Assembly (NCBI GenBank): GCA_003354225.1
Contig: PIVH01000106.1
Coordinates: forward strand, 1 to 7,952
DNA length: 7,952 bases
Source of the DNA: Globobulimina sp.
Taxonomy: Eukaryota > Foraminifera > Rotaliida
Reading direction: 5' to 3'
The notes under the pieces were generated by a model. The model was not told the DNA's origin and ran no database searches. It saw nothing but the letters and a program-made list of their open reading frames with translations. The position numbers were made by a program, and so were the translations under genes. Below, piece by piece: positions 1 to 5,300 of the stretch; position 1 is the first letter of the stretch; the number at the start of each line of letters is the position of its first letter.

Positions 1-386
1 ACCCAACTCCGTAATAGAATTAGATATCAATGGGAGGAATTGTGGCAAAGGAGAGGCACTCGACCAAACCAGGATAGCTATGGCATGTTTAAAATGAACC
101 CATCGCTCAATAATAAACTAAATAAAATAATCAAACATTATACGAAATATGGAATGGATTCCGGAGCAATGATGAGATCAATATAGAGAACCTATTTTAT
201 CCCTACACCATCCGCCGACCTCCAGACATTACGGAACCGCTAGACTTAGTGACCCAAGTAGCAATTTGGAAAACTGTCCTTCAATATATCAAAGAAACAA
301 AAAGATTCAGCTACCTCTATCAAGTGGACCTATTGAACCTATCGCCGATCATTTCCGATAAAGGAAACTATAGTACTTTGTACTAG
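1..386 (+). pseudogene. Frameshifted C-terminal coding remnant, possibly non-LTR retrotransposon
   Basis: Two open segments overlap in different frames. Frame 1 is open from the left edge to TAG at 184-186 (61 codons; contains RIRYQWEELWQRRG and MNPSLNNKLNKII). Frame 3 is open from 126 to TAG at 384-386 (86 codons; contains IENLFYPYTIRRPPD and VAIWKTVLQYIKETKRF). Neither has a plausible start, and I found no GT/AG pair that joins them in phase, so a frameshift or internal deletion is likelier than an intron. The Trp/basic segment followed by a 'hydrophobic-P ... W-K-x-V-L-x-Y-I-K-x-T-K-R-F' tail recalls the region after RNase H at the C-terminus of LINE-type polymerase polyproteins. This rests on memory of the pattern, with no alignment. 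No CxxC zinc knuckle is visible, which may be part of what was lost. The AATAAA and A-run downstream fit a retroposed 3' end. It could instead be the last exon of an ordinary host gene. Confidence 0.35.
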
Positions 387-429
387 TTTAATATTTTTGT
401 ATTACCTTTGTTCATTGGCCTCACCCCCA

Positions 430-435
430 AATAAA
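430..435 (+). terminator. Candidate polyadenylation signal AATAAA
   Basis: A perfect AATAAA lies 44 nt after the TAG at 384-386, and a ten-base A run (489-498) follows about 53 nt later. The order stop, AATAAA, A-run is what a retroposed or transcribed 3' end would leave. The gap to the A-run is somewhat longer than the usual 10-30 nt, and isolated AATAAA is common in AT-rich DNA. Confidence 0.35.
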
Positions 436-488
436 AGGGCCTATATCCTTGTTTGTGTGAAATCTTTAATTGATTTCTTAGAGTTTTG

Positions 489-498
489 AAAAAAAAAA
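489..498 (+). repeat. A(10) homopolymer, possible retroposon tail
   Basis: Ten consecutive A at 489-498, on the same strand as and downstream of the left-edge coding remnant and its AATAAA. If the remnant is a LINE copy, this would be its 3' tail. Target-site duplications cannot be tested because the 5' end lies outside the window. Confidence 0.4.
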
Positions 499-525
499 TG
501 TTATATATAATAAATACAGACACAG

Positions 526-2132
526 TCAGTCTTTATCACCGACACAATGGTTGCACCAAAATACCATATTTGGATCCCATGCATTTTTAACTGTTAACAA
601 AGTTTGGTAATTATTCTTTCCCCAAAAAGATTCCTGCCAATCACATCCGGCACACTCTGCATTCTCTTCGTTTGAGTATATAGCACCATTTCCAAATGGT
701 GTAAAACGTTTTTCGTCGAGCTCTGCCACACCAACTGCATGATTGTTATCATTGGGATCAATCCACGCCAAAGCATTGGCCATTATAAAAAACGCATCTC
801 TCCATCCATTATTCAGTGCGGATTGCTCATGTTTCTGTACATCTCCTTGGACAATAATTGCTGTCATCAATCGGGTTGGTATGGACGTGTCGTCGCTATT
901 ATTAGTCACAAACGATACCACTTCATTTGTAAATTGATGGCTTAGATTCCGTCTTGGTATTAAATCACTAAATATATAAATGTAACTAGCGCCTTGTGCT
1001 GGTTTTGCATTGCAATAAAAATCCCAGAATGTATTATACGATGTAACCTTAGCAGCGACCACTTGTGATTCCGACCTATAATTTGCAATTGGTGCTATAT
1101 TCGATTCTGCATCTTCCGCACTCCCAATATATGTGTATTCCATCGTAATACGAGGTTTCTATATAAAATATGTTTGCAGCATCATGTACGTCGCAAATGT
1201 ACGTATTACCTCACCTCAACATATAGCACTCCGCCCCACTTGGAACTAAATGACGCATTGACATCGTTGACATATTCAAATAAGTGATTTAAAACATCAT
1301 TCGCAATGACTGGGCCATGGTTGAATGGATTGAAAGGATTTTGATAGAATGACCATATGCCATAAAACACATTGAATGTGCTATTGGTTGGCATTGCATG
1401 TAACTTAAATGTGATATTTAATACAACTCCGAACGTCGAGCCTCCTGCTCCTTTCATGGCCCAATATAGAGCATCAATTTCAGGGTCAATGCCGGATGTA
1501 TTATAAACATGAACTATATTCGAGTTTGCATCGACAAGGTAGAGTTCCAAAATGGAATCACAACCTAAACCAAATGCTGCTGACAATGGACCATGACCGC
1601 CATTCAACGACCAACCACCTGGACCGACGTCGGGGTCTGCTCCACCAACTATAACGTTATTGGGTGTGGTGGAGTTTATTATTTCATATATTTTGCCCCA
1701 TTTTAAGCCTGTTTCTACTGTTAAACTATCATTGGAATTGAATTTATAATGTTTCATTTGTGACATATTTATCATCAAACTGTGATTGCCAGAGTTGCGG
1801 CCAGTGTATGAATGTCCTGTGGATGATATAGTAATTTGCATATTGTGCTCTCTGGCAAATGTAACACCAGATTTTACATCAGATACGGAATTCACAATTA
1901 ATATCCACGCAGGATATTGTACACACAATAAATCAAACCCTATTACTAATGAATCGTATGTACTGTGATCTGTTTCTGCAGATATTAATGTTCCATTTAT
2001 GGATTTATTCAAACTTGCTATTTCTGTACTAGTTGGCCAACAATTATCTGTTGGGGCGCAATAATTAGGTTTTGATCCGTTGGCATAGCCATTTAACCAT
2101 ACAACCATCAGAAACAAAACCAGAGAATCCAT
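526..2132 (-). CDS. Secreted FAD-linked oxidoreductase, BBE family (2 exons)
   Basis: Two exons, 2132-1215 and 1158-526, give a 516-residue protein, a normal length for this family. Residues 1-18 or so form a hydrophobic signal peptide. CAPTDNCWP (25-33) is the Cys-rich N-terminus typical of secreted members. The FAD (PCMH-type) domain covers about 70-245. STGHSYTGR supplies His107, the usual 8-alpha-N-histidyl FAD attachment residue. GGWSLNGGHGPLSAAFGLG (172-190) and AMKGAGGSTFGVV (225-237) are further flavin-binding motifs. The C-terminal BBE domain shows NGWRD (423-427), FGNGAIYSNE (461-470), DWQESFWG and a terminal WDPNMVFWCNHCVG. About twelve N-glycosylation sequons support export through the ER. 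The position that bears the second, cysteinyl flavin link in BBE and GOOX (C-x-x-V-G) is Asp166 here, so monocovalent FAD is inferred. Relatives oxidise sugars, alcohols or alkaloids; the substrate is unknown. The ATG at 2132 is the first in frame and begins the signal peptide. Confidence 0.9.
1159..1214 (-). other. 56-nt intron in the oxidoreductase gene
   Basis: Read on the minus strand, the intron runs from GTGAGG at 1214 to TTTTATATAG at 1159. It is phase 0: GTT GAG | AAA CCT joins 'GGVLYVE' to 'KPRITMEYTYIGS', the expected continuation from the substrate-binding part into the C-terminal part of BBE proteins. Without splicing the frame stops at TAA 1208-1206, two codons past the donor. 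A nearby GTAATA donor (1208) would put the second exon out of frame. Confidence 0.85.
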
Positions 2133-2339
2133 CTTAATTCCTTAATATTAAGAATAAAAACTTAAAAATCCTCCACCCCAAAACTTTTTTTATGGTAAGT
2201 CAAATACTGTAATCAAGTCGTTCAGAAACTAATAATCGAGCAATGATCATTCCATTGACTTTTTAAAATAGCAGTTTTTTTTTTCGCCAACGATTTAGCA
2301 GATGCCACAAGTTTTTTGATATTTTTTTTATTGTTGAAA
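2133..2339. promoter_or_regulatory. Divergent intergenic region, presumed shared promoter
   Basis: The start codons of the oxidoreductase (2132, minus) and the large nuclear-protein gene (2340, plus) are only 207 bp apart and face away from each other, so both promoters should lie here. The region holds T tracts (2184-2191, 2275-2284, 2322-2329) and two perfect palindromes: CTTAATATTAAG at 2141-2152, nine bases from the oxidoreductase ATG, and AATGATCATT at 2242-2251. No convincing TATA box can be singled out in sequence this AT-rich. A consensus-like donor ATG|GTAAGT at 2192-2200 and a pyrimidine tract ending TTTAGCAG near 2301 could bound a 5'UTR intron. Confidence 0.5.
2141..2152. repeat. 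12-bp perfect palindrome upstream of oxidoreductase
   Basis: CTTAATATTAAG is self-complementary. It lies inside a longer imperfect dyad (ATTC-CTTAATATTAAG-AAT) and would fall in the 5'UTR or core promoter of the minus-strand gene. It may be a dimeric binding site or a chance product of AT-rich sequence. Confidence 0.35.
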
Positions 2340-5300
2340 ATGAAAGGTTCAGCTTTTTTTTTTGAAAGGTCTGAGCAAAAAAATAACCGACCTGCTTCTA
2401 TTGATAAAATATGTCAATCCAATCATGTCACTTTACATAATTCTGATCAAGAGGCTAATTCAATACATTCGCATCAAAATGATATTGATGATGACATTGA
2501 CAATGATATAAATGATTCTTCTGATCACGATCAATTGCCATTATTTCCAAACATTAACTCCAATGACAGTGACAATCACAATCTCAATGCCAATGACATT
2601 AAGCCACACAAAAAACGTACAAAGAAGAAAATGGACGAAGAAGAAGATTGGATTCCACCTGAAAACCAAGAAAACGATATCGATTCCGATCAATTTAATT
2701 TCATAGCAATACCAAAAAAGAAAAAGAAAAAAAAGAAATCAAACAATACCAAAACAAAGAAAAAGAAAAAACTGAAAAAAAGTGGCACAAAAAGAAAACG
2801 AAGCATCATATTCAAATACGAGAATTTATTCCAACTGACAAAAAAACGGAGAACAAATAGTTTGAATGACGGTAAACGCCCACAATACAATGACGAGATT
2901 AACACAGAAAAACACAGACATCTCACCATAATACGCAAAGCGCCGACATTACAAACCATTGCTGCTGAAATTCTCGGCAATGACAAGAAAGTATTCGACC
3001 ACTACCATAAATATTTACGAGTTCATTTATATTATATTTGAATCTGTTTATTAAATATCAAACTCATGTAACCTAAAAGGACGATATTGGCAGTAATTGG
3101 CAGGACAGCATCGAAGTGGGTGATGTATTGCAATTTAATTATAGCAGCACGTACAAAATGCGTTTAACCACCGCTATGACCAAGAAAATCAACAAAAACA
3201 CCCACAAAAACAAAAAAAAAAGCAAAAACTTAGTCACGTATGATATGCCCAAATGGATTCCCATCCAAATAACATGCAAAGCCTATTCAGCCACCATTGA
3301 ATACATTGGCAAAGCCACCAAATATAAAAAAGACGAAGCAAAAACTGCTACAAATCATAACACAAAACCGCTACAAGAAACAATCCGCATCGGTGTCACC
3401 CGAAATACTTCGAAATCCGCCAGAATCCGACCCATCAATGACGGCAAAAACAGTGAATATTATTTGAAAGAAGGTCATATCATCGAAATATTTGACTGTA
3501 AGGCCTTGCAATGGATTCCCTGCAAAATCATCACTATATTAACTTACTTGGAGTTCGAATACAAATCCTATCGCAAAGAGACCATCTCCGATTCCTGTTA
3601 CATGGATGAAGCAAATATCCGGCTGCCCGCCGCCTGTATCCCTTATAACAAGATCACCGAACATGACATTGGTCGCAGTGTCCGAGTGTATTGGAGCCAT
3701 ATCGGTGGCGGGGAGTGGTATGAAGGCACCATACAATCCGTAGACATTGGCAATAAAATATTAGTGCTATTTTACAGAGACAAATATATGGAAGAATTGC
3801 GCTGGAATATCTGTACCACGTTGTTTTATTTCCCCATCAAACACTTAAATGATATCACTTCGTGGATTTATTTACGGCCAAACTGTGGTTATTGCGGCTG
3901 TTTAATGGAGGAACGCATGGCCACCAAATGCAAATATCAGAATGTAGTTTGCTGGAAATGCGATAATATTTTCGTAGAAAAGGATTCAATTTGGATCTGT
4001 CCCTTTGAAAAACGCGTTAAATTCCATCCGCGAAAATATTTCATTGGCTCCAATTGTGTGCACCAAGCGGCACAGAAACAGTTTGCCAACGATGTGGATG
4101 GCATAAATTGCAATCAATTTAAACTGCGAAATACAAATTTAATCGTTGGCCACAGAAACGATGTCACCAAAATGGCGGAGCTGTACAGGATCCCCATTGG
4201 TGCGCCACTGCCGCACTTACAATTAATTGATGTGAATGTAAACGAGAATAAGCCGATTATTGTCAATAAGGAAACACTTGAAACCAATAAGTATTTGCAA
4301 GGATTTATCCATAAATTGTATCATTCGGTGTTATATCAACCGTATGACGAACAGGAATATTTTTTACTGTGTCAGCGATATTTGCAGTGCAATTTTATCC
4401 CTTTGGCTCGAAATAGAAAGTCGCCCTTAAACGACACGGATATTATCACCGCCGCAAAATATTCATTTTGCACAAAATTACAAAAAGTGATCAATATTTT
4501 CTTACAAAATAAGAATCGCAACTCGTTGTTTTATATTTTGAAAGCAATCGAATTGCGATATTTTTATATTGCAAATGCATGGAATGGTCGCCCAAAAAGT
4601 AAAGGTTTGACGGATGATTTGGCGATGCAGTACCAATGGAATATAAATATGAAACATAATCTGATCCCATCCGTGTTAAATGATAAAAACGATGAAATCA
4701 TCAATGAAATTGCAGAGAATAATAATATCTCCACAAAACAACCAAAATTCATCCACTATACGGATAACATTGTGTTGTCTGGCTCGATTTCTGTCGTACA
4801 TAATAATCCGAATAATATTAATATAAACGAGGATGATGTCCATTCCATCGCATCTTCCAATGACAGCACAAATCTCTATTCCAACGAGATAAAGTCCGCG
4901 AGAATGGGCGCTTTTTGTGTGCCGCAGTTTGACATTTGCATTTTTGTGCGTGACAGTAGTCTTCGAAAAACCAAAAAAAACAAAAACATTAATACTAAAG
5001 ACAGCTCGCCAGCCTCCTATCAGCTATATAAAACTGCCGAAGCCATCGTAATCACTCGAGAGTCTCTACATATCTCCGAACGGGAACATGAATGGAGAAA
5101 TAACCGCGAAATCTCCAGATATAATCCATGGATTCGTGGGGATGTCTGCAAGATTTACGTGGATCAATCTGCCATTTGGTTACAGGCGAAAATAGTGAAA
5201 ATCTATGAAACTGAGTGCAAAGTAGATATCTATTCCAACGAATTACGATATCCAAAACATCGAAGCTATGGTGGTTTATCGCAGTATATAATGCCGCAAA

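Larger units (their letters stand above)
387..525. other. Tail-to-tail spacer between left-edge remnant and oxidoreductase gene
   Basis: AT-rich non-coding spacer between two convergent reading frames. On the plus strand it carries AATAAA at 430-435, a run of ten A at 489-498 and a second AATAAA at 509-514. On the minus strand, downstream of the oxidoreductase stop, I see no perfect AATAAA, only an AATTAAA-like variant (about 468-474 on the plus strand). The polyadenylation point of the oxidoreductase is therefore not clear. Confidence 0.5.

Noticed and set aside
739-945. Plus-strand frames opposite the oxidoreductase second exon
   Set aside because: The minus strand carries clear BBE motifs here; the plus frames have no recognisable content.
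2316-2339. Start of the large gene at TTG 2316, adding a hydrophobic IFFLLLK leader
   Set aside because: TTG is not a normal eukaryotic start. The first in-frame ATG is at 2340 with AAA before it, and the basic, acidic, zinc-finger content argues against a signal peptide.
2500-2610. Tandem repeat in the CAATGACA-rich part of exon 1
   Set aside because: The similar words are irregularly spaced and follow from Asn/Asp/His codon use (AAT, GAC, CAC), with no fixed repeat unit.
3116-3118. Independent second gene beginning at GTG 3116
   Set aside because: GTG is not a eukaryotic start, and the frame is open with domain-like sequence (SNWQDSIEVGDV) upstream of it, so it is better explained as an internal part of a spliced exon.
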